64,000 nt of DNA. Source: Methanothermobacter sp. (GTDB lineage: Archaea > Methanobacteriota > Methanobacteria > Methanobacteriales > Methanothermobacteraceae). The stretch is from positions 240,901 to 304,900 of the forward strand of contig NZ_JASFYE010000001.1 in NCBI RefSeq assembly GCF_030055425.1, given 5' to 3'. Below are positions 30,375-39,280 of this stretch, piece after piece (positions within the stretch are counted from its first letter, which is position 1; each line of letters begins with the position of its first letter). The position numbers and the translations under genes are program-made. Under the pieces are notes generated by a model, which saw nothing but the letters and a program-made list of their open reading frames with translations, was not told where the DNA came from and ran no database searches.

Positions 30375-31034
30375 CTACTTCAATCCAAGAATCTCAGAAA
30401 GGGTGAAGCCCTCGGCAAGTTTCTCCTTGATGGATGATTCCTTCTTTTTGATCTCCATTGCTGCACGAACAACTTCAGGTACAATTTCAGCGGGAACAGC
30501 GACCACTCCAGATTCATCTCCAAATATGAGGTCTCCACTCTCAACTCTGACACCATCGCACTCGAGGGTCACTTTGAGCCCTCCCTCTGCGAGGGGTTCG
30601 CCGGCGCATGGGACATAATTCCTGGAGAATACCGGGAAATCAAGTTCAAGAAGTGCATCCCTATCCCTGCAGGACCCGTAGATCACAGCACCCGCTATAC
30701 CCTTAGCCATGGCGGTTTTTGATGTGAGCTCTCCCCAGACAGCCATATCATCGCCATCAGTCCCTATGAAAACAACATCACCTTTACCTGCAGCGTCTAT
30801 GGCCATTACAGAGGTCCCCCAGTCACTGCTTGATGTGCTTGCGGTCACAGCCCATCCGCAGAGCCTGAGGTTGTTAATGGGCTTTATGGAAGGTATAACC
30901 CCATTTATACCGGCCGCCGCCTTAAGTGCATCTGAAACCTGGGGGGCCGATATGTCAGAAAGAAGCCTCAGGGGATCCCCTGGGCTGCGGAAACTTCTCA
31001 GGCGTTCAATGGGCTTTATGCCTTTCATGGCCAT
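30375..31034 (-). CDS. RraA-like/HMG aldolase-family protein
   Basis: 219 residues of the RraA/demethylmenaquinone methyltransferase-like fold. Seen: ISAPQVSDALKAAAGINGVIPSI, the WGELTSKTAMAKGIAGAVIYGSCRDRDAL block (substrate-binding GxxxxxxA and RD residues) and GDLIFGDESGVVAVP. Family members include HMG/CHA aldolases and RNase E inhibitors; in some methanogens the domain is fused to hexulose-phosphate synthase. The exact reaction is unknown. It follows DUF211 by four bases. Confidence 0.82.
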   Translation of the reverse strand: MAMKGIKPIERLRSFRSPGDPLRLLSDISAPQVSDALKAAAGINGVIPSIKPINNLRLCGWAVTASTSSSDWGTSVMAIDAAGKGDVVFIGTDGDDMAVWGELTSKTAMAKGIAGAVIYGSCRDRDALLELDFPVFSRNYVPCAGEPLAEGGLKVTLECDGVRVESGDLIFGDESGVVAVPAEIVPEVVRAAMEIKKKESSIKEKLAEGFTLSEILGLK

Positions 31035-31038
31035 ATAA

Positions 31039-31332
31039 TCAATCCTGGGGAGTTGTAACTTCTTCTACCATGGTTTTTCCAGCTACAACTTCGTCAACGC
31101 TGTGAATGGAGCCCCCATAACTCTCAATGGCCCTTGTTATCTCATCAAAATCCAGGTCGTTTCCCTGAATCGTGACCTTGATGTTCTCTGTCTCCTTATC
31201 GATTTCCATGAGGGTTATGTTAACACCCTCAACGCCCCTGAGTTCACTCAGGTACTTGGCATATTCAGGTATTATGGGTTCGTGTGGTTTTAGTATATCC
31301 AGAACAATTCTTATAAGGCCCTTAGCCACCAT
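31039..31332 (-). CDS. DUF211 protein (MTH889-like)
   Basis: 97 residues of DUF211, a ferredoxin-like-fold archaeal family whose M. thermautotrophicus member MTH889 has, as I recall, a crystal structure but no known role. Visible: IRIVLDILKPHEPIIPEYAKYLSEL and DEITRAIESYGGSIHSVDEVVAG. I choose the ATG at 31332 after GGAGGAAAG; upstream frame extension to 31467 has no ribosome site. TATA (ACTATATTTAAATA) near 31380-31393 gives a leader of about 30 bases. Confidence 0.88.
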   Translation of the reverse strand: MVAKGLIRIVLDILKPHEPIIPEYAKYLSELRGVEGVNITLMEIDKETENIKVTIQGNDLDFDEITRAIESYGGSIHSVDEVVAGKTMVEEVTTPQD

Positions 31333-31486
31333 CTTTCCTCCATGATTCTTTAAAATGATATGGGTATTATGATAGAAAGGATATTTAAATATAGTCCCAT
31401 TCCAGAGCGGGGCATCTGTGATTATTTTATATATCAGTATCTCCATATAAAATATAGATATTATCAAGCTACTGAAAGGGCTTAAT

Positions 31487-31903
31487 ATGTCTCTTATAAA
31501 GCTTCAGCAGATAACCCATGAAATAGATGAACTTAAATACCAGGGAGAACTTGGAGTACCCATTCTCATCGAGGGCCGGAAGGACGAGGAGGCCCTGCGG
31601 GAACTGGGTGTCGAGGGACCCTTCATAAAGGTTTCAGGTTCCATGATGGGACTTTCTGAAATCGCCCTCCGGGCAGCAAGTGCCTCGAGGGTCATCATAC
31701 TTACAGATTTTGACAGGAAGGGCAGTGAACTTGCAAAAAGATTGTACACCGATATACAGAGCCTTGGAGCGAATCCAGACCTCAGAATACGGCGAAGACT
31801 TATGGGAATGACCAGAAAATACATCAAGGACATACAGAGCCTTCCATCATACATCGAAAGGCTGAAGCTGGAGGTATGCCCGTACCCCCTTGATAATATC
31901 TGA
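31487..31903 (+). CDS. Toprim-domain protein (UPF0292/RNase M5-like)
   Basis: 138 residues. The Toprim core is [18 protein letters not shown] (catalytic glutamate) and [15 protein letters not shown] (DxD). The size and lone Toprim resemble RNase M5 and the small archaeal UPF0292 family. The location directly before dnaG, another Toprim protein, suggests a shared nucleic-acid function. TATA at 31444-31455 (CCATATAAAATA). A nuclease or primase-accessory role is inference. Confidence 0.85.
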   Translation: MSLIKLQQITHEIDELKYQGELGVPILIEGRKDEEALRELGVEGPFIKVSGSMMGLSEIALRAASASRVIILTDFDRKGSELAKRLYTDIQSLGANPDLRIRRRLMGMTRKYIKDIQSLPSYIERLKLEVCPYPLDNI

Positions 31904-31963
31904 AACTGTTATCATCATATTTTTCAATTTGATAACCAGTTCATTCCTCAAAGGAGGGTTTAC

Positions 31964-33109
31964 ATGGGAAAAGAAGAAATAAGTACAACCAAATACCTCA
32001 TTCACGCTCAAATTAATGCTAACGGAATCGTTGAGAAACCTGATGTTGTTGGGGCAATATTTGGACAGACTGAAGGTCTTCTCAGCAATGACCTGGATCT
32101 CAGGGAACTCCAGAAAACAGGTAGAATCGGGAGGATCAAGGTCAACATCACATCAAGGGGTGGTAAATCAAAGGGGGAGATAATCATCCCCTCAAGCCTT
32201 GACCGCGTTGAAACCGCCATCCTTGCAGCTTCCCTTGAAACAATAAACCGTGTCGGGCCATGTGAAGCCTACATTCAGGTCACAAAGGTTGAGGATGTCC
32301 GTGCGGTTAAACGTAAAAGGGTGGTTGAGAGGGCCAAGGAGATATACGCCAGTATGATGGAGGAGGTTACCCCTGAAAGCCTCAGAATGATTGAAGAGGT
32401 CAAGGAGGCCATGAGGGTCCATGAAATCACAGAGTACGGCGAGGAAAAGCTTCCAGCAGGGCCCAACGTTGAGACCTCAGACGCCATACTTGTTGTGGAG
32501 GGAAGATCCGACGTCCTCAACCTCCTCAAGTACGGTATAAAGAACGCCATTGCAGTTGAGGGAGTAAGTGTACCCCGAACCGTTGCCGAGCTCACAAAGA
32601 AGAAAACTGTAACGGCCTTTGTCGATGGTGACCGGGGGGGTGAACTCATCCTCAAGGAGCTCCTCCAGGTGGGGGACATAGACTACGTCACAAGGGCCCC
32701 CAAGGGCAAGGAGGTGGAGGACCTTGAGAAGGATGAGATCATGATGGCCCTCCGAAACAAGGTGCCGGTTGAGCAGTTCTACCATGACCTGGGGATGCAG
32801 AAGGAGAAGAAGAAATCAGAGGACAAGATGGTGCTCCTCCGGAACATCCTAAAGGAACTTGAGGGGACCGGAAATGCTGAGATACTGGATGACGCCCTCA
32901 ACATACTGAAGGAGGTCAAGGTTGAGAACCTCTACGATGAACTCAGCCGCGTCAACAACCACCCCTACGCAGTGGTCTTTGATGGCGTGATAACACAGCG
33001 CCTTGTTGACCTCTCATTTGAGAAGGGACTCAGATACCTTGTGGCTGTGAGGAGCGGGGACATTGTCAAGAAGCCCCACAACCTCAAACTCATAACAGGC
33101 CACACCTGA
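31964..33109 (+). CDS. dnaG: Archaeal DnaG primase-like protein
   Basis: 381 residues. An N-terminal archaeal-specific region (1-165) precedes a Toprim domain with [25 protein letters not shown] and [17 protein letters not shown]. Archaeal DnaG can synthesise short RNA in vitro but mainly acts as a poly(A)-binding subunit of the exosome. The C-terminal helices ([16 protein letters not shown]) correspond to the exosome-contact region (inference). The ATG follows AAAGGAGGGTTTAC, an excellent site. It lies 60 bases after the other Toprim gene. Confidence 0.93.
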   Translation: MGKEEISTTKYLIHAQINANGIVEKPDVVGAIFGQTEGLLSNDLDLRELQKTGRIGRIKVNITSRGGKSKGEIIIPSSLDRVETAILAASLETINRVGPCEAYIQVTKVEDVRAVKRKRVVERAKEIYASMMEEVTPESLRMIEEVKEAMRVHEITEYGEEKLPAGPNVETSDAILVVEGRSDVLNLLKYGIKNAIAVEGVSVPRTVAELTKKKTVTAFVDGDRGGELILKELLQVGDIDYVTRAPKGKEVEDLEKDEIMMALRNKVPVEQFYHDLGMQKEKKKSEDKMVLLRNILKELEGTGNAEILDDALNILKEVKVENLYDELSRVNNHPYAVVFDGVITQRLVDLSFEKGLRYLVAVRSGDIVKKPHNLKLITGHT

Positions 33110-33128
33110 ACCCATAGAAGGCATCAAA

Positions 33129-34634
33129 ATGTATGTCGACATGAACCGTGAGTACCTGAAGGATATAAACACAACAGAAGACGTTAAGATACCTGAAGAC
33201 CCCCTTGAGAGGGTCATAGGTCATGAGGACGTCATGCCCATGATAAAGATAGCTGCAAAGCAGAGGCGGCACCTGCTTCTCGTGGGGCCACCAGGTATAG
33301 GGAAGTCCCTGCTTGCACAGGCAATATCATTTCACCTCCCTGAACCATCAGAGGAGATAACAGTTGTTCACAACCCTGAAAGGCCTGAAAGGCCATTCGT
33401 TGAGGTTAAAAGCCGTAAGGAAATAGAGGATGAAATTCTTGAGATTGAAAGAGCTGAGGGTGAACTCATAGATCCCCACAGTGTCCCTGAGGCTGTTGCG
33501 GAACGCCTGGGATTCAAGTGCATACACTGCGGCGAGTACAGCAGCGCCTACAACAGCATCTGCCCAAAGTGTGGCGGTGATAAGTTCTCCCACATTAAGG
33601 CGAGGAGGAAACACATAGGAGACCTCCTAGGGATGTTCGAGATGAGTTCAGGAAGCCTCAACGTGCCCCAGAAGAGGGTCACAACCACCAGGATCATGGA
33701 TGGTGTTGAGGAGGTTGTGATATACGAGAGGGTTGGCGGAGACAGCATCAAGGTCCTTGATCAGAGGGCCCTTGAAAAGAGGAGGCAGATGGTTGAAGAG
33801 AAACCCCGGAACGTCATAGTCCCCCTTGAGAGGAAAACCTTCATTCAGGCCACGGGGGCGAGTGAAACCGAACTCCTGGGTGATGTCCGCCACGACCCCT
33901 ACGGGGGACACCCTGACCTGGGTTCCCATCCCTATGAACGTGTTGTTCCTGGTGCAATCCATGAGGCCCACGAGGGCGTGCTCTTCATAGACGAGATAGT
34001 CCACATAGCAGGCCTTCAGAGGTTCATATTCACTGCCATGCAGGATAAGACATTCCCAATAGTCGGAAGGAACCCCCAGAGCGCCGGGAGTTCAGTTAAG
34101 GTTGATGAGGTCCCCTGTGACTTCATATTCGTGGGAGCCTGTAACATCGCTGATCTCCAGTACATACTCCCCCCTCTTCGCTCAAGGGTTCAGGGGGAGG
34201 GCTATGAGCTTCTCCTGAATACCACCATGCCTGATACCGATGAAAACAGGGCAAAGATCGCGCAGTTTGTTGCACAGGAGATAGAACTTGATGGGAAGAT
34301 ACCCCATGCACGGGCTGCTGCAGTGGAGCTCCTTATTGAGGAGGCAAGGAGAAGGGCAAGGGTAATTGATGACATGGATGATGCCCTCACACTCCGCCTC
34401 AGGGACCTCGGTGGTGTTGTGAGGATGGCAGGGGACCTTGCGGTGATGGATGGCAGCGAATACATCGAGACCAAGCACATGGAGGTTGCAATAAGGAAGG
34501 CTGTTTCCATTGAGGACCAGATCCTCAGGAGGTACAAGAGCTATGAGAAGGCCCTTGAAAAGGACCTCTCAAGTTCACAGAGGATGTCACATCAAAGTTA
34601 TAACAGTGAGAACATAGACCGGAGCTACATGTGA
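33129..34634 (+). CDS. Lon-like AAA+ ATPase with zinc-ribbon insertion and no protease domain
   Basis: 501 residues. Walker A GPPGIGKS (53-60), Walker B GVLFIDEIVHI, a sensor-like VGACN and the arginine-finger region LPPLRSRVQ match the ATPase part of archaeal LonB. Between them is an inserted zinc ribbon: C131, C134, C145 and C148 (CIHCGEYSSAYNSICPKC). After the helical domain the chain ends in a polar tail; the transmembrane segment and Ser-Lys protease domain of LonB are missing. It may be an unfoldase, or a partner for nucleic acids, as the DnaG and XerA neighbours hint. The ribosome site is weak. Confidence 0.85.
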   Translation: MYVDMNREYLKDINTTEDVKIPEDPLERVIGHEDVMPMIKIAAKQRRHLLLVGPPGIGKSLLAQAISFHLPEPSEEITVVHNPERPERPFVEVKSRKEIEDEILEIERAEGELIDPHSVPEAVAERLGFKCIHCGEYSSAYNSICPKCGGDKFSHIKARRKHIGDLLGMFEMSSGSLNVPQKRVTTTRIMDGVEEVVIYERVGGDSIKVLDQRALEKRRQMVEEKPRNVIVPLERKTFIQATGASETELLGDVRHDPYGGHPDLGSHPYERVVPGAIHEAHEGVLFIDEIVHIAGLQRFIFTAMQDKTFPIVGRNPQSAGSSVKVDEVPCDFIFVGACNIADLQYILPPLRSRVQGEGYELLLNTTMPDTDENRAKIAQFVAQEIELDGKIPHARAAAVELLIEEARRRARVIDDMDDALTLRLRDLGGVVRMAGDLAVMDGSEYIETKHMEVAIRKAVSIEDQILRRYKSYEKALEKDLSSSQRMSHQSYNSENIDRSYM

Positions 34635-34681
34635 TACCCCACTGATCCGCAAGATTTAAGTGGACATTTAGGGTAGATACC

Positions 34682-35605
34682 ATGAACATGAAGAGAGAGT
34701 CAGAGGAAAAACAGGGTCTTCTTGAACGCTACAATTTCCCGGAACTCATTGAGGACTACCTTGTGGAACTTGAAATCAGGAACTACTCCCCCAACACCAT
34801 CAAAACCTACAGGTCAATTGTTAAAAATTTCTATGAATTTCTGATGGAGGAGGATAACCTCTACGATGATAGAAGGGTTCTGAGGTCCTTCAAGAGGTAC
34901 ATACAGTACCTTAAGAGGGAGAAGAACGTCACCCAGAACTATATTTATCTCGTTACCGTTGTTATCAAGAAGTTCTTTGAGTTCAGTGAAATAGATTGCC
35001 TCCAGGAGGTCAAGGCTCCCAAGAGGACGAAGTCCCTGCCCAAGTCCCTCAATGAGGATGAGGTTATGAGGCTCATAAATGCCGTTGAACTCTCAGATGA
35101 TGGTTCGGCCATTAAGAGGTTCATAAAGACCAGGGACAGACTGATACTCTCGCTTCTTTATTCTTCAGGTCTCAGGGTCTCTGAGCTTGTTTCACTCAGG
35201 GTCAATGATATTGACATAGGTGAGCGGACAATAAGGATAAGGGGTAAGGGTGATAAGGACCGTATAGTCCTGTTTGATGAGAGCACAAGGGACCTCCTTG
35301 TGGAGTACCTCCTGGGGAGGATTCATGAAAGTGAGTACCTCTTCCTAAACCGCTTCGGGGATCCCCTCACACCGAGGTACGTCCAGATGATGATAAAGAA
35401 ATACGCCCAGAAGGCAGGTATAAACAAGAAGGTGACCCCCCACATCCTCAGGCACTCCTTTGCAACCCACCTCCTCAAGAATGGTGTGGACATAAGGGCC
35501 ATACAGCAGCTTCTGGGACATTCAAATCTTTCAACCACCCAGATCTACACCAGTGTGGACATGCAGACGCTTAAAAATGTTTATGATCGTGCAAAGCTTC
35601 TTTAG
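34682..35605 (+). CDS. xerA: Tyrosine recombinase XerA
   Basis: 307 residues. An N-terminal SAM-like core-binding domain ([20 protein letters not shown]) is followed by the catalytic domain with the complete set: R in [13 protein letters not shown] in GKGDKDR, HxxR in [13 protein letters not shown] in QQLLGHSN and Y in TTQIYTSVD. XerA resolves chromosome dimers at dif in archaea. No mobile-element context is present, which supports the housekeeping role. A dif-like site was not identified nearby. Confidence 0.93.
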   Translation: MNMKRESEEKQGLLERYNFPELIEDYLVELEIRNYSPNTIKTYRSIVKNFYEFLMEEDNLYDDRRVLRSFKRYIQYLKREKNVTQNYIYLVTVVIKKFFEFSEIDCLQEVKAPKRTKSLPKSLNEDEVMRLINAVELSDDGSAIKRFIKTRDRLILSLLYSSGLRVSELVSLRVNDIDIGERTIRIRGKGDKDRIVLFDESTRDLLVEYLLGRIHESEYLFLNRFGDPLTPRYVQMMIKKYAQKAGINKKVTPHILRHSFATHLLKNGVDIRAIQQLLGHSNLSTTQIYTSVDMQTLKNVYDRAKLL

Positions 35606-35659
35606 ATTCAATCTTATTTTTACAGTGGGTTATCCTCCGTGAGTGCTATTTGTACCGAA

Positions 35660-35709
35660 AGTTATATAAGTTGCAACATCAATGTATCCATAGATTTGAA
35701 TATATTGAT
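35660..35709 (+). promoter_or_regulatory. TATA box and inverted repeat upstream of the permease operon
   Basis: AGTTATATAAGTTG (35660-35673) is a TATA box. ATCAATGTAT (35678-35687) and ATATATTGAT (35700-35709) form a dyad with 9 of 10 matching positions and a 12-base centre, covering the expected transcription start near 35693. An ArsR-type regulator is encoded in the same cluster, so this is a candidate operator for it (inference). Confidence 0.6.
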
Positions 35710-35723
35710 CTGGAGGTTAAAGG

Positions 35724-36692
35724 TTGTTACAGGAATTTGCCGATTATGTAACCTACAATCTCATTGGGCTTGAACCTGCATCACACCTGGGAAGTGCCGT
35801 TAACTTCTTCATATACGACACCATAAAAATATTCATCCTCCTTGCAACACTCATATTCGTCATATCATTCATAAGGACATACATACCACCCAACAGGGTC
35901 AGGGAGATCCTTGAAAAAAGGCACAAGTATACAGGGAACTTCATTGCAGCCCTTGTAGGTATAATAACACCATTCTGCTCATGTTCTGCGGTCCCACTAT
36001 TCATAGGGTTCGTTGAGGCTGGCGTGCCCCTGGGAGCCACATTCTCATTCCTCATATCATCACCCATGATAAACGAAATAGCAATAGTGCTCCTACTGGG
36101 ACTCTTCGGATGGCAGATAACCACATTCTACATCATATCAGGGTACATAATAGCGGTAATCGGCGGTGTGCTCATAGGAAAACTCAAAATGGAAAGCCAG
36201 CTTGAGGACTACGTCTATGAGACACTTGAGAAGATGAAGGCGCTGGGCACAGCAGATGTTGAGCTCCCTAAACCAACCCTCAGGGAAAGGTACATCATAG
36301 CCAAAAACGAAATGAAGGATATACTCCGCAGGGTCTCACCCTACATAATAGTCGCGATAGCCATAGGGGGATGGATACACGGCTATCTACCATCCGATTT
36401 CCTGCTGCAATATGCCGGTTCAGAAAACATCCTCGCAGTCCCCATGGCCGTACTCATAGGTGTCCCCCTCTATTCAAATGCAGCAGGGACCATACCCCTC
36501 ATATCAGCACTCATAGAGAAGGGAATGGCCGCAGGAACCGCCCTGGCACTTATGATGTCAATAACAGCCCTATCCCTTCCTGAAATGATAATCCTCAGGA
36601 AGGTTATGAAGCCCAGGCTCCTCGGAACATTCATAGCAATACTCGCAGTCTCCATAACACTTACAGGTTACCTATTCAACCTGATAATATGA
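35724..36692 (+). CDS. ArsP/DUF318-type permease
   Basis: 322 residues with eight or more transmembrane helices. The signature TPFCSCSAVPLFIGFVEAGVP (about 79-99) and LIGVPLYSNAAGTIPLI identify the permease_2/ArsP family (PF03773), some of which export organoarsenicals through cysteine coordination. The start is TTG with GGAGGTTAAAGG upstream; no ATG is available. It is followed closely by a mini-thioredoxin with a CxxC, a common pairing for this family, and an ArsR regulator lies downstream. Confidence 0.87.
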   Translation: MLQEFADYVTYNLIGLEPASHLGSAVNFFIYDTIKIFILLATLIFVISFIRTYIPPNRVREILEKRHKYTGNFIAALVGIITPFCSCSAVPLFIGFVEAGVPLGATFSFLISSPMINEIAIVLLLGLFGWQITTFYIISGYIIAVIGGVLIGKLKMESQLEDYVYETLEKMKALGTADVELPKPTLRERYIIAKNEMKDILRRVSPYIIVAIAIGGWIHGYLPSDFLLQYAGSENILAVPMAVLIGVPLYSNAAGTIPLISALIEKGMAAGTALALMMSITALSLPEMIILRKVMKPRLLGTFIAILAVSITLTGYLFNLII

Positions 36693-36705
36693 TTGAGGTG
36701 ATAAG

Positions 36706-36936
36706 ATGAAGATACAGATATACGGTACAGGATGTGCAAACTGCCAGATGCTTGAGAAAAATGCAAGGGAAGCCGTTAAGGAACTGGGAATAGATGCAGA
36801 GTTCGAGAAGGTAAAGGACATGGACGAGATACTTGAAGCGGGACTCACAGCCCTCCCTGGACTTGCAGTTGACGGTGAACTCAAAATCATGGGAAGGGTC
36901 GCCTCAAAGGAAGAGATAATGAAGATCCTCTCCTGA
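36706..36936 (+). CDS. Small thioredoxin/glutaredoxin-like redox protein (MTH895-like)
   Basis: 76 residues: a minimal thioredoxin fold with active site C10-A-N-C13 (GTGCANCQML) and the cis-proline in TALPGLAVDGELK. It closely resembles M. thermautotrophicus MTH895, whose NMR structure I recall as thioredoxin-like. It probably reduces or carries thiols for the adjacent cysteine-motif permease. The ATG follows GAGGTGATAAG, 13 bases after the permease stop. Confidence 0.9.
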   Translation: MKIQIYGTGCANCQMLEKNAREAVKELGIDAEFEKVKDMDEILEAGLTALPGLAVDGELKIMGRVASKEEIMKILS

Positions 36937-36958
36937 TCCACTTTTTATGGTGAATTCA

Positions 36959-37153
36959 ATGGTCAAGGAAGAAAAGGGTTTTGAGGGTAAAATAAAGGCC
37001 ATGATCTCCTCAAGGGCCTGTGCATGCCAGACAGGTATCCTTGAAAAGAAAAAATCAGGACTCAGATATGTTAACTGTAAGGGATGCGGCAAACTATTCA
37101 AAACCGACAGGGACACAGATTACTGTATGGACTGTGAAAGAAAAATGAAATGA
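36959..37153 (+). CDS. Small cysteine-rich, probably zinc-binding protein
   Basis: 64 residues. Seven cysteines: CACQ near residue 23, CKGC near 42 and CMDC near 57, the last two pairs in zinc-ribbon-like spacing. Lysine-rich. The family is not recognised. The ATG at 36959 is preferred, with GGTGAATTCA upstream; an ATG at 36947 overlaps that site. It follows the thioredoxin gene by 22 bases and probably belongs to the same operon, which is rich in thiol or metal proteins. Confidence 0.65.
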   Translation: MVKEEKGFEGKIKAMISSRACACQTGILEKKKSGLRYVNCKGCGKLFKTDRDTDYCMDCERKMK

Positions 37154-37181
37154 AAAATCATCAAGGGAACTGGCTTTTTTA

Positions 37182-37343
37182 ATGTCCTTCTGGATTTCAG
37201 AGACTAATAAAATTATATATGTGACACCAGATGAGGTTCTTACGACCCTTGAAACCAGGGAGCAGCCCATGAACATCCCCTTTCAGCACCAAGATCCCGT
37301 AATAACCATCATAGCAAACTCAAACACTTTAATGATAAATTAA
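37182..37343 (+). CDS. Possible 53-residue small protein
   Basis: An open frame from ATG to TAA between the zinc protein and the Usp gene. Its codon use looks like the neighbours (ACC, CTT, GAA, AGG) and the protein has the segment KIIYVTPDEVLTTLETREQP. No family was recognised and the ribosome site is poor: AGGG lies about 15 bases upstream, separated by a T-run that may be a terminator. A TATA-like AATTATATAT at 37211-37220 falls inside the frame and could instead be the Usp promoter. Confidence 0.3.
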   Translation: MSFWISETNKIIYVTPDEVLTTLETREQPMNIPFQHQDPVITIIANSNTLMIN

Positions 37344-37375
37344 AGGCCTATCCCGAAAAAATCTGGAGGTAAAAG

Positions 37376-37819
37376 ATGTATAAAAGGATACTGCTTGCAA
37401 CAGATGGATCCGAATGCTCAATGAAGGCTGCGGAATACGCCATTGAAACCGCCAGGCAGAACCAGGCAGAACTCATAGCACTCTCAGTTACTGAAACAAA
37501 GGCGCTCCAGAATCTCCCGGTTGAAGAACTAACAAGGAAGGTTACAGAACTCTTCAGAAGGGAATCCGAGGAAGCTCTGGAGAAGGTCGAGGAACTCGCA
37601 AGCTCCATGGAGGGTCCTGTTAAGGTTCGGAAGATGGTTCTTGAGGGCCAGGCAGCAGACACCATCCTCAGGGTAGCTGATGATGAAGATGTCGATCTCA
37701 TAGTCGTTGGTGCATCAGGAAAGCACGCCCTTGAAAGGTTCATTCTGGGGAGTGTCTCAGAGAAGGTTGTAAGGCACGCTGCCGTCCCTGTACTGGTTGT
37801 TCACAGCAAAAAAGATTGA
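37376..37819 (+). CDS. Universal stress protein (ATP-binding type)
   Basis: 147 residues of the UspA fold. It starts YKRILLATDGSECSMKAAEYAI and contains the ATP-binding signature G-x2-G-x9-GS in GASGKHALERFILGSVSEKV. The C-terminus VRHAAVPVLVVH is canonical. Usp proteins bind ATP and help in stress survival through poorly known mechanisms. The ATG follows GGAGGTAAAAG. It is adjacent to the ArsR gene, 15 bases apart. Confidence 0.92.
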   Translation: MYKRILLATDGSECSMKAAEYAIETARQNQAELIALSVTETKALQNLPVEELTRKVTELFRRESEEALEKVEELASSMEGPVKVRKMVLEGQAADTILRVADDEDVDLIVVGASGKHALERFILGSVSEKVVRHAAVPVLVVHSKKD

Positions 37820-37834
37820 AGACAGGTAATCGTT

Positions 37835-38188
37835 ATGATGACATGTTCAGCAGATAAACCAAGCCCTGAACAGCTTGAGAGACTTAAGGAAAGGCTTGAA
37901 AGGTTGCCTGATGATGACAAAATAGAAAGGGATGTAAATGCCATTAAGGCCCTCGCAGACCCAACGAGGCTCAAGATAATCCATCTTTTATCTGATGGTG
38001 AGCTCTGTGTCTGTGAAATTATGGCAGCCCTTGAAAAGCCCCAGCCAACGGTCTCACATCACCTCAACATACTTAAAAGGGCTGGTTTCCTTAAATCAAA
38101 GAAGATAGGGGTGTGGGTCCACTACATGCTATCAGATGATAGCCTCCCATCAAAGGTTGAATACCTCCTGAATGACCTGGAATACTGA
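37835..38188 (+). CDS. ArsR/SmtB-family transcriptional regulator
   Basis: 117 residues. Winged helix with DPTRLKIIHLLSDGELCVCEIMAAL and QPTVSHHLNILKRAGFLKSKKIG. The metal-sensing motif ELCVCE (C58, C60) is that of the alpha-3 type As(III)/Sb(III) and Cd/Pb sensors, so it should release DNA on binding a thiophilic metal or metalloid. An additional cysteine at position 4 could complete the site. Likely targets are the Usp-ArsR genes and the permease operon upstream. Start after ACAGGTAATCGTT. Confidence 0.92.
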   Translation: MMTCSADKPSPEQLERLKERLERLPDDDKIERDVNAIKALADPTRLKIIHLLSDGELCVCEIMAALEKPQPTVSHHLNILKRAGFLKSKKIGVWVHYMLSDDSLPSKVEYLLNDLEY

Positions 38189-38221
38189 GATGATCTTTAA
38201 GAATCAGGGATTTCTTTTATA

Positions 38222-39280
38222 TCAGGACATCCTGTCACTGTAGACCTGTTCAGTGAATTCAAATGTAAATTTAACTCCCCTTTCAGGTTTTTCCATCCTT
38301 ATATTGCCCCCAAGCTGAATGGAAAGGTTTTGAATCATCCTGAACCCAAAGGACCCCCCTTCAGGGAATTTTATTCCCTCAGGGAGCCCCCTTCCATCAT
38401 CAGTGTATACCAGCAGGTAGGAGCCATTCATTTTTTCGATGGAAATCTTTATCCTCCCATCACCCTCAAATGCATGTTTCAGTGAATTTGATATCAGCTC
38501 CGATATTATGAGTGCCAGGGGGACCGCAGTGTCCATATTCAGGCGTACATAATCGGTCCTTATATCTATAAGGACATATGATGATGCGCCATATGATTCT
38601 AGAAGCTGGGAGGAGATGCTTCTGAGGTAATCGCCAAAATCAATAATGTAGCTGCCACCTGATGGGTACGCCCTCTCATGTATAACCGCAATTGACCTCA
38701 GCTGGTTAACGTAATCCCTGAAGAAGTGCTCCATTGCAGGATCCTCGGCATACCTTATCTGAAGCGAAAGGAGGCTTATGATAAGCTGAAGGTTATTCTT
38801 GACCCTGTGGTGAAGTTCCCGTAGAAGCGCCTCCTTCTCAGCTATTGACCTCTTAAGGTATTCATTCAGGGTTCTTTCACGAATGAGTTTAAGTCTGTTC
38901 CTCTTTGCCTCATGCTTGTGGATTGCCATCTCAAGGTTCACCCTGAGGTCCCTCTCATGGAATGGCTTCAGCAGGTATGCGTAGGGCTCTGTTTCACCGG
39001 CCCTCTTGAGGATATCGTTGCTGCTGTAGGCTGTAAGGTATATTATGGGTACGTCCATCTTCTCTGTTATGATCCTCGCAGCCTCTATCCCATCCATTTC
39101 ACCAGCAAGCATGATGTCCATTATTATGGAGTCTGGCTGGAGGTCCTCAATTCCCTCAAGGAGATCCTCAGCCGAATGGAATATCGCAGGCACCTCATAG
39201 CCGGCATCCTCCAGGATAGCCCTGATATCCTGGGCCACCAGCTCCTCGTCCTCTACAATGACAACCCTTCTCCTCATCAT
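38222..39280 (-). CDS. Histidine kinase with N-terminal receiver domain (REC-HisKA_2-HATPase)
   Basis: 352 residues. Receiver domain 1-125 (VVIVEDEELVAQD, phospho-acceptor in IIMDIMLAGEMDG, KPF), a coiled linker, HisKA_2 dimerisation helix ELHHRVKNNLQLIISLLSLQ with the histidine in HHRVKNN, and HATPase with ELISNSLKHAF and TDDGRGLPEG. No transmembrane helix and no output domain. The start overlaps the preceding kinase stop (TGATG). It can in principle be phosphorylated on its receiver by the partner kinase and signal onwards. Confidence 0.9.
   Translation of the reverse strand: MMRRRVVIVEDEELVAQDIRAILEDAGYEVPAIFHSAEDLLEGIEDLQPDSIIMDIMLAGEMDGIEAARIITEKMDVPIIYLTAYSSNDILKRAGETEPYAYLLKPFHERDLRVNLEMAIHKHEAKRNRLKLIRERTLNEYLKRSIAEKEALLRELHHRVKNNLQLIISLLSLQIRYAEDPAMEHFFRDYVNQLRSIAVIHERAYPSGGSYIIDFGDYLRSISSQLLESYGASSYVLIDIRTDYVRLNMDTAVPLALIISELISNSLKHAFEGDGRIKISIEKMNGSYLLVYTDDGRGLPEGIKFPEGGSFGFRMIQNLSIQLGGNIRMEKPERGVKFTFEFTEQVYSDRMS

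Noticed and set aside
31964-33109. DnaG considered as sign of a phage or bacterial replication module
   Set aside because: The N-terminal region is of the archaeal type without the bacterial zinc-finger and helicase-binding domains; this is a core archaeal gene.
34682-35605. XerA considered as an integrase of a mobile element
   Set aside because: No att-like direct repeats, tRNA gene or viral genes flank it, and composition matches the neighbours.
34640-35723. Search for a dif site next to xerA
   Set aside because: The only clear dyad (35678-35709) sits on the permease promoter and does not have the 11-6-11 dif layout.
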